A stretch of 64,000 nucleotides of DNA from UBA11957 sp963603285 (GCA_963603285.1 CAVCMG010000004.1:42657-106656); one strand, 5' to 3'. Shown: positions 17,160 through 25,857, counted from the first letter of the stretch. Numbers and translations: made by a program. The notes: a model not told the origin generated them from the sequence alone.

Positions 17160-18008
17160 CTACTTTACAGTAAAGACATAGGATGTCTGTGCCTTTAAGT
17201 GGGTATTCGGATCCATCAGCGTATAAGTCACCTTATATTTGCCCGGTACCTGCGTATTCACACTACCATCGATCTTTACTGCGCTCTGCATCTCCTCCTG
17301 CGACATTGTTTTGGAGGACAGCGCCACCTGCAAAAGCGGATCAAACTCAGAATCCTTTGCGATTGTTTTGTTCTTATTGACCAGTGTGATCTTCGGATAA
17401 TACGGGTTTTTCGGATCCGGATCAGTCGGATCCCAGCCGGATTTGTCATTCGACGGGATTTTTACCGGGGTTGTTGCCGGTTTCTGCAGCACCTTGGTAT
17501 CGTTGATCACGACCCTCGTGCCGATCTTACACTTGTCATAAATCCATTTGGCATCTGCCACACTCAGACGTACACAGCCCTTGGATGCCTGTTTGCCAAG
17601 CTTGTTAAACTCTTCTCTTTCCAGCGTACGGATATTTTTCTTTTTATACGGTACGGAATGGAACAGATAGGCTCCGCTGATTCTGGTGGAATACTGTCCA
17701 TATACATTGCCGACCAGCTTTCTCCAGCGATACTTCGCCTTGGTCCAGTATGTACCACGGATCGTAGAATTCTTCTTGCCGGTTGAGCAGTACATCGCCC
17801 GCACCAGCGCATGGCTCTTGGTATCTACGACATTGACCAGATTGGTTTTACGGTTGACATAGATCGTGTACTGGCTCGTTCTTACTGTTTTTTTCTTTTT
17901 TGCTGCCTGCGCTGTATTTGGCAAAAGCAAAAGACCCGCCAGTAAACACAGAAGCAGCAGCATGCATTTTTTCTTTCTTTTCATGGCTTTACACATCTCT
18001 CTTTTCAT
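17160..18008 (-). CDS. Secreted L,D-transpeptidase (YkuD) with C-terminal Ig-like domain
   Basis: 282 residues. Positive N-terminus, hydrophobic stretch and ...NTAQAA form a signal peptide ending near residue 36. The YkuD catalytic signature is His117 (LFHSVPY) and SKGCVRLS near 143-150, with the cysteine as nucleophile making 3-3 peptidoglycan cross-links. After a Pro/Asp-rich linker (near 190-205) a domain of about 75 residues resembles bacterial Ig-like group 3 domains (VPGKYKVTYTLMD). Starts at 18008, 17996 and 17984 are all possible; none has a strong SD. Confidence 0.85.
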   Translation of the reverse strand: MKREMCKAMKRKKKCMLLLLCLLAGLLLLPNTAQAAKKKKTVRTSQYTIYVNRKTNLVNVVDTKSHALVRAMYCSTGKKNSTIRGTYWTKAKYRWRKLVGNVYGQYSTRISGAYLFHSVPYKKKNIRTLEREEFNKLGKQASKGCVRLSVADAKWIYDKCKIGTRVVINDTKVLQKPATTPVKIPSNDKSGWDPTDPDPKNPYYPKITLVNKNKTIAKDSEFDPLLQVALSSKTMSQEEMQSAVKIDGSVNTQVPGKYKVTYTLMDPNTHLKAQTSYVFTVK

Positions 18009-18103
18009 TTCATATTCTAAAACTATACCATACTGACATGGACTTTACTACAGCAACTTGTAAAAAATCCGACAATCCCTGCCCTTTTTCTTACTATTTC
18101 AGG

Positions 18104-18142
18104 AAAAACAAGTGCCACAGTCTCAAAAATCGACTGTGGCAC
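18104..18142 (-). terminator. Terminator of the phosphoribosyltransferase-like gene
   Basis: Perfect 11-bp arms GTGCCACAGTC (18112-18122) and GACTGTGGCAC (18132-18142), followed on the minus strand by TTGTTTTTCC. It lies 32 nt past the stop codon. Confidence 0.88.
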
Positions 18143-18174
18143 AGGATATTTCCATATAAAATTTCTCTGATCTC

Positions 18175-18813
18175 TTACAGTTTGGAATAACCGTAACTGC
18201 TGACAAGGCCGTCCACCTTGATCTTCTGCTTACACAGCGGACAGTCGTGGCTCGGATAGGTATGGTAGCCCGGGATATCCCGTCCGGTAAATACCGCATG
18301 GATCGGCATATCTGCCACCTTGCTGACAGCGCTGAAAATAGCGGAAACACCGGTGATCTTGCCACCGTAATACAGTACGCTGTTGATCGTATTGGTCAGC
18401 GTATTACCGGTCGTGATCGATCCTGCCAGAATCAGGACATTCTTGCCGCCGATCATACTCTGGCTGTTGTCACGGAAGATCAGCTGACCGGTATGTACGA
18501 TCTCCGGCGATACGATATACATGGTCTGGTGGGCATTCATGGAAATAACACCGCTTCTGGACAGACGTTCTGCAAGAAACGCACCGATCACCTCCGTGCC
18601 ATCCAGACAGATGATCGAATCCACCGGAATGGACGCCTCATAATCCGTGGCCAGTACATCTGCGATACGCTGTGCTTCGGAACAACGGGATTTCATTGTC
18701 ACCATATCCAGACAATGGGTGATATGGGACTGGGTCGTTGCAAAATGTCCCGGGAAAATCTTTAACTGGATGCGGTTATCTTTTGCCGCATAAACTTTGT
18801 ACATGGATTCCAT
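18175..18813 (-). CDS. Orotate-phosphoribosyltransferase-like protein
   Basis: 212 residues with a type I phosphoribosyltransferase fold pattern: the segment NVLILAGSITTGNTLTNTI near 124-142 sits where the PRPP loop lies, but it lacks the usual two adjacent acidic residues (DD/ED), having AG instead. The C-terminus carries HDCPLCKQKIKVDGL, a Cys-x2-Cys pair that could bind metal. These two departures from true PyrE suggest a relative rather than orotate phosphoribosyltransferase itself. It has its own promoter and terminator and no pyrimidine genes nearby. GAAGGAGG lies 6 nt before the ATG. Confidence 0.6.
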   Translation of the reverse strand: MESMYKVYAAKDNRIQLKIFPGHFATTQSHITHCLDMVTMKSRCSEAQRIADVLATDYEASIPVDSIICLDGTEVIGAFLAERLSRSGVISMNAHQTMYIVSPEIVHTGQLIFRDNSQSMIGGKNVLILAGSITTGNTLTNTINSVLYYGGKITGVSAIFSAVSKVADMPIHAVFTGRDIPGYHTYPSHDCPLCKQKIKVDGLVSSYGYSKL

Positions 18814-18827
18814 AGATACCCTCCTTC

Positions 18828-18870
18828 TTCCGGCGATCCTTCCCGCCGGAAACTGTTATTATCTATTATA
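18828..18870 (-). promoter_or_regulatory. Promoter and leader hairpin of the phosphoribosyltransferase-like gene
   Basis: Minus-strand TATAAT at 18865-18870 with a weak -35. The leader of about 45 nt contains arms TTCCGGC (18845-18851) and GCCGGAA (18828-18834), directly next to the GAAGGAGG ribosome-binding site. It could modulate translation, but it is too small to be a known riboswitch. Confidence 0.5.
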
Positions 18871-18993
18871 CCATCCCAAAGATTTTGATAACAGAAAAAT
18901 TCTCCTGCGAATTGCCGAAATATTCGCACAATTTCTGGTCAATCTGCCCGTAAAACCCAAAGCACTGCCATCGTTACCCCCCGGTATAGCCAG

Positions 18994-19028
18994 AAAGGCA
19001 GCCTTTTTCTGACGAAAAGACTGCCTTT
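18994..19028 (-). terminator. Hairpin just after recG
   Basis: Arms AAAGGCAG (18994-19001) and CTGCCTTT (19021-19028) with a further inner CTTTTTC/GAAAAG pairing. It begins 5 nt after the recG stop. The U-tract on the minus strand is short (TTTC); the plus-strand side has TTTTATC. Confidence 0.5.
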
Positions 19029-19032
19029 TATC

Positions 19033-21087
19033 TTACAGAACTACATCCTGCAGTTTCTGTGTCATATACCGTTCTACCCGCGCGCCCAGCATACGATGTT
19101 CCTCCATCGACAGCTGCGGATCTGCACGAAGGATCTGTGCCGCATCCTGCGACGCCTGCTGCAAAAGCTCTGTATCCCGGTAAATATCGCCGATGGCAAA
19201 CTCCATCAGGCCGCTCTGCCGGATACCGAAAAAGTCCCCCGGCCCGCGCAGCTTCATATCCTCGTCTGCGATTACAAAACCGTCATTGGTCTTTTGCAGG
19301 ATATCCAGCCGCTTACTGTTTTCCTCCGCATCGTTGCCCCGGATAAAGATACAGTAGGACTGGTCCTTTCCACGGCCCACGCGACCCCGGAGCTGATGCA
19401 GCTGCGCCAGTCCGAAGCGCTCGGCATTTTCCACCATCATCACCGTAGCATTCGGTACATTCACGCCGACCTCCACAACGGTCGTGGATACCAGTACCTG
19501 GATCTCGTTGGCTGCAAAAGCCGCCATCACCGCATCCTTGTCCGCCGGACGCATCTGGCCATGGAGCAGACCTACCTTGTGATTTCTGAATATCTTCTGG
19601 CAGGTCACCGCATAATCCGTCACATTCTCCGCCTCAATCTCCTCGCTCGGCTCCACCATCGGACAGATCACATACGCCTGATGCCCGGCCTCCAGCTCCT
19701 TTTCGATAAAGCGATACGCCGTCTGCCGGTAGGATGTATCCACCACACAGTTTTTGATCGGCTTTCGCTTCGCCGGTTTTTCATCCACGATGGAAATATC
19801 CAGATCACCATACAGAATCATCGCCAGCGTCCGCGGGATCGGCGTAGCACTCATAACGGCAATATTCGGCTTATATCCTCTTGTGGAAAGTGCCTCCCTC
19901 TGCCGCACACCAAACCGGTGCTGCTCATCCGTAATGACAAGCCCCAGCGCCTTGTATTCGACACTGTCCTGGATCATCGCATGCGTACCGATCACAAAGG
20001 ATGCCAGTCCCAGCGCGATCCGCTCCTTTGCAACCCGCTTTTCCTTTGCCGTACAGGAGCCGGTCAGCAACACAACCTTCGACGGATCCATGTCATTTTC
20101 CGTCAGAAGCGCGCAGAAATCCTCGTAATGCTGCCGGGCCAGTACCTCTGTCGGCGCCATCAATGCACTCTGCCAGCCATTCTCATCCGCCATCACCATC
20201 GCCAGAAAGGCCAGGATCGTCTTACCACTGCCGACATCGCCCTGGATCAGCCGGTTCATCAGCGTGTCCGAAGCCAGATCCTTCTCCATCTGCGTCCAGA
20301 CCCGAAGCTGCGCATCCGTCAGTCTGTAAGGCAGAGAGTCCATAACCTCCTCCGTCTTCCAGCCTGCCTTCATCGGAAAATGATTGCACGTATCCTCCTG
20401 CAGGTTTTTCAGCTTCTGCATACACAGGATAAAGAGGAAAAACTCCTCATAGGCGAGTCTTTTTCTCGCCGAAAGAAACAGCTCCTGATTCTTCGGAAAA
20501 TGGATACACTCCATCGCCTGCCTGAGGGAGACAAACCCGTACCGCTTCTGCAGCTCCCCCGGCATCCAGTCCGTCAGCACCGTCTGATCCAGCGCACTGC
20601 GTACCATCTTGGCCACCGTCTTATTCGACAGTCCCGCCGTCAGCCCGTACAATGGCTGCATCGTCTCCTGCACCTCATCGTACTTACTCAGCGTAAAGAT
20701 CTCCGGCTGTTCCATCGTCAGCCGGTTATTCTTCATCACCGTCCGCCCCCGGAACACAAACACAGCCCCCCGCTTCAATGTAGAACGCAAAAAAGGCATA
20801 TTAAACCAGGTAAGTGTCAGCTTTCCCGTCGCATCCTGCACCGTTGTCGTCAAAACCGTCAGCTTCTTCACCGCCCGCATCTCCACCGGAAACGTCAGCG
20901 CCGCCATCACCGCCGCCTTCTCACCAACCTTAATCTCCCCGATATGCACCGGAGCCTTATAAATATCATACTCCCGCGGATAATACCGCAACAGATCTCC
21001 CGTTGTCCGGATGCCAAGCTTGGCAAACAATTTCTCTGTCTTCTCACCGACCCCCTTTAAAGATCGGATCGGCTCTCTGTCGTCCAT
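19033..21087 (-). CDS. recG: ATP-dependent DNA helicase RecG
   Basis: 684 residues from MDDREPIRSLKGVG, the normal RecG length. An N-terminal wedge/OB domain is followed by the helicase core: Walker A GDVGSGKT, the DEQH box ITDEQHRFG, and the C-terminal RGRVGRG motif. RecG remodels stalled forks and Holliday junctions. GGAGGAGG precedes the ATG; an in-frame upstream ATG at 21192 lies inside the long hairpin and is rejected. Follows asp23-fakA as in many Firmicutes, but a 158-nt hairpin element lies between. Confidence 0.95.
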   Translation of the reverse strand: MDDREPIRSLKGVGEKTEKLFAKLGIRTTGDLLRYYPREYDIYKAPVHIGEIKVGEKAAVMAALTFPVEMRAVKKLTVLTTTVQDATGKLTLTWFNMPFLRSTLKRGAVFVFRGRTVMKNNRLTMEQPEIFTLSKYDEVQETMQPLYGLTAGLSNKTVAKMVRSALDQTVLTDWMPGELQKRYGFVSLRQAMECIHFPKNQELFLSARKRLAYEEFFLFILCMQKLKNLQEDTCNHFPMKAGWKTEEVMDSLPYRLTDAQLRVWTQMEKDLASDTLMNRLIQGDVGSGKTILAFLAMVMADENGWQSALMAPTEVLARQHYEDFCALLTENDMDPSKVVLLTGSCTAKEKRVAKERIALGLASFVIGTHAMIQDSVEYKALGLVITDEQHRFGVRQREALSTRGYKPNIAVMSATPIPRTLAMILYGDLDISIVDEKPAKRKPIKNCVVDTSYRQTAYRFIEKELEAGHQAYVICPMVEPSEEIEAENVTDYAVTCQKIFRNHKVGLLHGQMRPADKDAVMAAFAANEIQVLVSTTVVEVGVNVPNATVMMVENAERFGLAQLHQLRGRVGRGKDQSYCIFIRGNDAEENSKRLDILQKTNDGFVIADEDMKLRGPGDFFGIRQSGLMEFAIGDIYRDTELLQQASQDAAQILRADPQLSMEEHRMLGARVERYMTQKLQDVVL

Positions 21088-21124
21088 ACTCTTCCTCCTC
21101 CAAGTGCTCTTATTCATAACCAGA

Positions 21125-21282
21125 AAAATGTCCGCCCGTTTAGACAGCAAGGCTGTATATATAGAATCCCTCCCAGCGACTTTCCCGAGCAAGAGTCCGA
21201 GACCCTAGGCTCGGACCGGCGCAGGCGGAGCGCAGGAGGGATCTATATATACAGCCTTGCTGTCTAAGCGGGCGGACATTTT
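21125..21282 (-). repeat. Very long inverted repeat with branched loop between fakA and recG
   Basis: Left arm 21125-21173 and right arm 21235-21282 pair over about 48 bp with one G-U type mismatch and one unpaired base. The arms contain a TATATATA tract flanked by GC-rich blocks (TCCGCCCG, CCCTCC). The 61-nt loop holds a second hairpin, GTCCGAG (21195-21201) with CTCGGAC (21210-21216). It starts 24 nt after the fakA stop; the minus-strand end of the stem reads ACATTTTT, so it could end transcription, but it is far larger than a terminator needs. Confidence 0.85.
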
Positions 21283-21306
21283 CGTCAACACCCCATCAAT
21301 ATTTTA

Positions 21307-22962
21307 TCATTCTACAGAAATAATGCAGTAGTAGATCGGCTGACCACCCGCATTTACCTCAATATCGCAGTCCGGATATACATTCTCCAGCTCCGCAGCC
21401 AGCGCATTCGCTGCCTCCTCAGAGTACTCCTCACCATAGTAAATACTGATCAGCTCCGTATCCTCGTCAGCCATCTCCCTGACAGCCTCCACAGCTACCG
21501 CATCAATCTTTGTACCTACAGCCAGAATACCATGATCGCCGACAGCCATGATATCATTCTCATGGATCTCCTTGTCATCGATTTTTGTATCGCGTACCGC
21601 ATATGTGATCTGTGCCGTCTTGACCATAGACACAGCCTCAAGCATAGCCTCCTCGTTCTCCTCGACACTCATCTCCGGCACATAAGTGATCAGCGCACTA
21701 AGGCCCTGCGGGATCGTCTTGGTCGGAACAACGATGATCTTCTTATCCTCGGTCAGGTCGCGCGCCTGATTGGCCGCCATAACGATATTTTTATTATTCG
21801 GCAGAATAAAGATCGTATCGGCATGTACCTGTTTGATCGCGTTGAGCATATCCTCCGTACTCGGGTTCATCGTCTGGCCGCCCTCGATCAGGCAGTCCAC
21901 ACCCAGCTCACGGAAAATATCACCCATACCGGCACCGACAGATACAGAGATAAAGCCGACCGGCTTATTCTCCACCGGAGCAGCACTTTCTTCCTTAGCC
22001 TTGGCTCTCTCCATCAGTTCAGCCATCAGCTCGGCGTCCTCTTTACGCTCCTTCTCCGTATCCTCATGCAGATTGTGTACGGAGATCAGCGTCAGCGCAC
22101 CGTAATTTAATGCCTTTGTCAGAGCCATACCCGGATCGTTGGTATGCATATGGACACGTACCTTGCCGGAATCGGTCAGATAAACAACAGCATCGCCCAG
22201 CGTTGCCATATACTCCTTAACCTCTTTGACAGACTCCTCAGCCAGCGGTCCGGCCGGTTTGATCTTGAACGCTACACTGTAGCTGTATTTCAGAACCTCC
22301 GGCTGATCCTCACCCTCACCGGCTGTCACATCCTTGCCGATAAAGGCCAGATATGCGCCCTCAAGGATACACATCAGACCCTGTCCACCGGAATCGACCA
22401 CACCGGCCTCTTTCAGAACCGGCAAAAGCTCTGGCGTACGCTCCAGTGTCGCATTACCTTCATCCACTACCTGACGCAGGAAATCCTCCATGGAAATCTC
22501 CTCTGTTTCGGACAGAGCCGCAAGCTCACGAGCCTTTTCAGACACACCGCGGGCTACTGTCAGGATCGTACCCTCCTTCGGCTTCATAACTGCCTTGTAG
22601 GCTGTTTCACAGGACTTCTCCACAGCTGCAGCGATATCAGCAAGTCCGAGAATCTCTTTTTCCTTCACAGATTTACCAAAGCCACGGAACAGCTGGGACA
22701 GGATAACACCCGAATTACCTCTGGCGCCACGAAGAGATCCGGACGACATGGCCTTGGATACGGTCGTCATCGTCAGATCAGAAAGCTTCTCCACCTCGCC
22801 TACAGCAGAAAGAATGGTCATCGTCATATTGGTACCCGTATCACCATCCGGCACCGGGAATACATTCAGCTCATTGATCCATTCCTTTTTTAACTCCAGA
22901 TTTCTGGCACCGGACAGAAACATCCGTGCCAGCATCTGCGCATCTATTGTATTTGCAGACAT
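21307..22962 (-). CDS. fakA: DAK2-domain fatty acid kinase subunit FakA (YloV)
   Basis: 551 residues. The N-terminal DAK2/DhaL kinase domain shows NVFPVPDGDTGTNM (residues 34-47), SLRGARGNSGVILSQ and DSGGQGL, which bind Mg-ATP. The C-terminal half is the DegV-like YloV extension. FakA phosphorylates fatty acids held by a FakB (DegV-family) partner; a DegV-family gene lies at 39829-40707 but is not linked. ATG at 22962 has AAGGAGG upstream. Follows asp23, as in B. subtilis yloU-yloV. Confidence 0.9.
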   Translation of the reverse strand: MSANTIDAQMLARMFLSGARNLELKKEWINELNVFPVPDGDTGTNMTMTILSAVGEVEKLSDLTMTTVSKAMSSGSLRGARGNSGVILSQLFRGFGKSVKEKEILGLADIAAAVEKSCETAYKAVMKPKEGTILTVARGVSEKARELAALSETEEISMEDFLRQVVDEGNATLERTPELLPVLKEAGVVDSGGQGLMCILEGAYLAFIGKDVTAGEGEDQPEVLKYSYSVAFKIKPAGPLAEESVKEVKEYMATLGDAVVYLTDSGKVRVHMHTNDPGMALTKALNYGALTLISVHNLHEDTEKERKEDAELMAELMERAKAKEESAAPVENKPVGFISVSVGAGMGDIFRELGVDCLIEGGQTMNPSTEDMLNAIKQVHADTIFILPNNKNIVMAANQARDLTEDKKIIVVPTKTIPQGLSALITYVPEMSVEENEEAMLEAVSMVKTAQITYAVRDTKIDDKEIHENDIMAVGDHGILAVGTKIDAVAVEAVREMADEDTELISIYYGEEYSEEAANALAAELENVYPDCDIEVNAGGQPIYYCIISVE

Positions 22963-22981
22963 CAAAACGTCCTCCTTAAAA

Positions 22982-23338
22982 TCAGTCTATTACACGGATG
23001 CCTTCAACGAGGACATCAATATGCTCCACTTCCATACCGGTGAAGCCCTCTACCTTGTGTTTCACGCTGTCCATCAGATTATCGGCAACTGCACCGATGC
23101 TGACACCGTAAGCAACAATCACATGAAACTCCAGAGAGATCTTATTATCAGTCACCGTAGCATGTACACCACGACGGAGACTTTCCTTTTTCAAAAGTTT
23201 AAACACGCCATCTTTAACGCTGATGGCTGCCATACCTACAATACCGAAAACTTCCATAGCTACACTGCCGGCATACGCAGCGATCACATCGGAATCAATG
23301 GTAATCTGGCCTAAATCTGTACTCATATGACCTTTCAT
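22982..23338 (-). CDS. Asp23/Gls24 family envelope protein (YloU)
   Basis: 118 residues from MKGHMSTDLGQITI. The Asp23 family pattern is complete: an N-terminal strand, VIAAYAGSVAMEVFGIVGM near 18-36, and LEFHVIVAYGVSIGAVADNLMDSV split across 75-105. A cytoplasmic protein, often membrane-associated, linked to alkaline and envelope stress. GGAGG precedes ATG at 23338. First gene of the asp23-fakA unit. Confidence 0.92.
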   Translation of the reverse strand: MKGHMSTDLGQITIDSDVIAAYAGSVAMEVFGIVGMAAISVKDGVFKLLKKESLRRGVHATVTDNKISLEFHVIVAYGVSIGAVADNLMDSVKHKVEGFTGMEVEHIDVLVEGIRVID

Positions 23339-23388
23339 ATCGTTTCCTCCATAGGTTGTTATTTGCAATTTTCATAATAACTTAAATT

Positions 23389-23417
23389 ATTATACCCTGT
23401 TTCCATTGAAAATGGAA
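23389..23417 (-). promoter_or_regulatory. Promoter of asp23-fakA with palindrome over the -35
   Basis: Minus-strand TATAAT at 23389-23394; the -35 position at 17 bp reads TTCCAT. A perfect palindrome TTCCATT-GAA-AATGGAA (23401-23417) covers the -35 and part of the spacer, which suggests a regulator-binding site. Confidence 0.5.
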
Positions 23418-23457
23418 TGTTTTTTAAAAAATTAAGCAAAAATGAACAAACAGGCAG

Positions 23458-23486
23458 AAAAAAAGCAGCACACATGGTGCTGCTTT
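23458..23486 (-). terminator. Terminator of rpmB
   Basis: Arms AAAGCAGCAC (23462-23471) and GTGCTGCTTT (23477-23486), followed on the minus strand by a run of seven T. It lies 15 nt past the rpmB stop. Confidence 0.92.
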
Positions 23487-23501
23487 AAAACATTTCTTTG
23501 A

Positions 23502-23687
23502 TTAAGCTCTTTCTACTGCACCAGATCTTAAACAAGAAGTGCAGACATGAATTCTCTTCGGAGTTCCATTTACATTAGCTTTAACAGTCTTGATGTTGGA
23601 TTTCCACATCTTATTGGATCTTCTATGAGAATGGCTCACGTTGTTTCCGAAATGAGCACCTTTTTCACAAATTGCACACTTTGCCAT
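23502..23687 (-). CDS. rpmB: 50S ribosomal protein L28
   Basis: 61 residues, the normal L28 size, beginning MAKCAICEKGAHFGNNVSHS. Cys4/Cys7 and a second pair HVCTSC at 47-52 form the zinc-binding (C+) type of L28. GGAGGTG lies before ATG at 23687. Its place before asp23 and fakA is the usual Firmicute order, though here a terminator and a promoter separate them. Confidence 0.96.
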   Translation of the reverse strand: MAKCAICEKGAHFGNNVSHSHRRSNKMWKSNIKTVKANVNGTPKRIHVCTSCLRSGAVERA

Positions 23688-23830
23688 GATTAGCACCTCC
23701 TTGCGACATATACTAGTCTGCTCACAGACCTGCAACATATGTTATCTTATCAGATAGCATTTGAATTTGCAAGAGAAATTTTTGTTTTTTGCCGAAAAAT
23801 ATTCAAAATACCATTTTTCTTCAAAAGATC

Positions 23831-24262
23831 TCAACTCTGCTGGTATTTCAGAAGCTCCTGAAACGCCGCCTCGCCAAAGACTGCCAGCGCGTGATCCTCT
23901 TCTCCGGTGCCGCCGCTGATGCCTAAGCCACCGACGATCTCGCCGTTGACCTTTAAGGGAATGCCGCCGCCAAATATCACGATTCGGCCGCCGTCCAGCT
24001 TGTCCACACCGTAGAATGTACCGCCGGGCTGTGCCAGCCTGGACAACTCCATCGTGGACATCTTTACAGCCACTGAGGTATAGGCTTTCTTGGTTGCCAC
24101 ATCATAGCTCACTAAAAAAGCATCGTCCATACAATGTACGGCAATCGGATTGCCATGGGCATTGCACAGCGCGATCACGGCCTTCTGTCCCAGCGCTTCG
24201 GCTCTTTTTTCTATGATCTCCATCAGCTGTTTGGCTGTCTGTAAATTCAAACCGGTATTCAT
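23831..24262 (-). CDS. HbpS/GlcG-like protein
   Basis: 143 residues of the GlcG/HbpS family. The conserved segments are ALCNAHGNPIAVHCMDDA (31-48), TKKAYTSVA, and GGGIPLKVNGEIVGGLGISGG (98-118). Some family members bind haem or cobalamin or accompany glycolate or diol metabolism, but the fold does not assign a reaction. No signal peptide, so cytoplasmic. It appears to stand alone, with no related genes around it. Confidence 0.8.
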   Translation of the reverse strand: MNTGLNLQTAKQLMEIIEKRAEALGQKAVIALCNAHGNPIAVHCMDDAFLVSYDVATKKAYTSVAVKMSTMELSRLAQPGGTFYGVDKLDGGRIVIFGGGIPLKVNGEIVGGLGISGGTGEEDHALAVFGEAAFQELLKYQQS

Positions 24263-24400
24263 CGTACGTCCACCTTCGTTTTCTTTGCATACTCTACATA
24301 CAGTATACGCATTTTTGCTCCAGCTGTCAATGCCGTCTCCGGCTTATGTCCGAGGCTCTGGGCCGCACAGCCACGTATACACGCTATACCGCTTATCTTC

Positions 24401-25288
24401 TTACTGGCAGACAGCGATCAGATACGATGTTTCAAACGTCTCGCCGCCCTCAAGGCACTGCTCATATTCTCTTTGCTCCAGCGTACCATCAAAGTCTACG
24501 GCATCGCTGCGGCCATACCACGGCTCCAGACAGATAAACGGTGCGTTCTTGCCTGCCGGGGACCAGATGCCAAAGAGCGGCGCATCAAAGGTCAGCATCA
24601 GATACGGACGTCCATCGCTTCCGGCCAGACCGACCATGCCTGCCTGACGGTTTTCGATGATCAGGGCATCCTTGTCAAACATATGCTCAGTGATCTTTGC
24701 CTTGCGGTCTGTCAGCGGCAGATCATACATCTGGGATGCGATACAGTCGCAGGACAGGTCGATCAGCTTATAGGCCAGCGCATCACCCTGGGCATCCGGG
24801 AAACAAAGATATCCATCGGACTGCTTCTCACCGTCAGCTACCGGACACATAAATGCCGGATGTGCACCGATGGAGAAATACATCCTGTCTTCGGCCGGAT
24901 TGGTCACCTTCCAGATCACGCGCAGGGAGCTGTCTTCCAGCTCATAGGAAATCTCCAGCTGGAAATCAAACGGATAATGTGCCTTTGTCTCTTCTGACTG
25001 CTGTAAAACAAAGGTGATCTTGTCGTCTTCATGTGCCAGCAGATCAAATTCCTGATTTCTGGCAAAGCCATGATGGGCGATCGTATATTCCTGTCCCTGG
25101 TAACGGTATTTACCGTCCTTTACCGCACCGACAAAGGGAAACAGCACCGGCGCCGACCAGCCCCAGTACTTCTTGTCACCGTTCCAGACCAGCTCTTTCT
25201 GATCCTCCTTGCGGATCAGAGAGATCAGCTCCGCACTTTTTCTGCGAAAGGTTGCTTTCACTTTTTCATTTTCCAGCACATACTCCAT
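24401..25288 (-). CDS. Aldose 1-epimerase family protein (LacX-like)
   Basis: 295 residues. The galactose-mutarotase fold is shown by FPFVGAVKDGKY near 51-62, HHGFARNQEFD near 72-82, and IGAHPAFMCP near 145, whose histidines are the catalytic and binding residues of the family. LacX-type members act on sugars or sugar phosphates, with unknown natural substrate. GGAGG precedes the ATG and overlaps the stop of the upstream small membrane protein gene, so the two are translated together. Confidence 0.85.
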   Translation of the reverse strand: MEYVLENEKVKATFRRKSAELISLIRKEDQKELVWNGDKKYWGWSAPVLFPFVGAVKDGKYRYQGQEYTIAHHGFARNQEFDLLAHEDDKITFVLQQSEETKAHYPFDFQLEISYELEDSSLRVIWKVTNPAEDRMYFSIGAHPAFMCPVADGEKQSDGYLCFPDAQGDALAYKLIDLSCDCIASQMYDLPLTDRKAKITEHMFDKDALIIENRQAGMVGLAGSDGRPYLMLTFDAPLFGIWSPAGKNAPFICLEPWYGRSDAVDFDGTLEQREYEQCLEGGETFETSYLIAVCQ

Positions 25289-25300
25289 GATACATTCCTC

Positions 25301-25447
25301 CTATGTCTTATCCTGACAAAACATATAATATCCAAGCAGCATCAGGCCTACCGCCAGTACAAAAGCCCACAGCTTATCCGGCAGGAAAAACTGCAGAAGC
25401 ATCCCGCAGCCCAGCCAGAAAAAGGCAAAACCCAGCAGCTGATTCAT
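25301..25447 (-). CDS. 48-residue small membrane protein
   Basis: Encodes MNQLLGFAFFWLGCGMLLQF, a FLPDKLW turn, a second hydrophobic span, and the tail FCQDKT: two membrane helices in a hairpin. ATG at 25447; the upstream sequence has only a weak CAGGT as ribosome-binding site. The stop lies 12 nt before the epimerase start and its SD overlaps this end. Small two-helix proteins of this kind are common in Clostridia; no function is known to me. Confidence 0.6.
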   Translation of the reverse strand: MNQLLGFAFFWLGCGMLLQFFLPDKLWAFVLAVGLMLLGYYMFCQDKT

Positions 25448-25491
25448 ATCATACCTGCACGTTGCATTCTTAACCTATACATATGCAGGAA

Positions 25492-25854
25492 TTATTTGTC
25501 CGATTCTTCTTCCTGCGGAATATCCTTCTCCACGAAACGGTCTGCCAGATCCGGCACCATGTCCAGGATCTTTGTCAGTGCATCCTGATTCTTGACATTG
25601 ACAAGACGGGTGCCGTTCGGCCCGATCACCAGAATCGCACTCGGGCTCATCCGTCCGCCGATACCGCCACCGGCTTTGTTTTTGCCGCCTTCATTAAACG
25701 CACCGGCACCCACGCCAAAGGATACGTCCACCAGCGGAAGCAAGGTCACATCGCCGACCGTGATCGCATCACCGACAACTGTACGGGTGGATAAAAAGCT
25801 GTCCATTCCTGAAAATAATGATTCTACGGTATTTTTAAATCCACTGTCTGCCAT
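25492..25854 (-). CDS. ytfJ: GerW-family sporulation protein
   Basis: 120 residues, matching B. subtilis YtfJ (GerW). The conserved core has VGDAITVGDVTLLPLVDVS (27-45), a Gly-rich stretch GVGAGAFNEGGKNKAGGGIGG given in parts around 47-67, and PSAILVIGPNG. GerW is needed for spore germination with some nutrients. It starts 3 nt after the ytfI stop with GGAGG upstream, the ytfI-ytfJ order of B. subtilis, and supports a spore-forming host. Confidence 0.92.
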   Translation of the reverse strand: MADSGFKNTVESLFSGMDSFLSTRTVVGDAITVGDVTLLPLVDVSFGVGAGAFNEGGKNKAGGGIGGRMSPSAILVIGPNGTRLVNVKNQDALTKILDMVPDLADRFVEKDIPQEEESDK

Positions 25855-25857
25855 TGT

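Noticed and set aside
17123..17160. Glycine riboswitch ahead of the alanine/glycine symporter
   Set aside because: Only 37 nt separate the genes, and no riboswitch core is visible.
19096..21060. A 654-codon open frame on the plus strand across recG
   Set aside because: It is antisense to a clear RecG, has His/Arg/Leu-rich low-complexity translation and no ribosome-binding site; it results from codon bias of the minus-strand gene.
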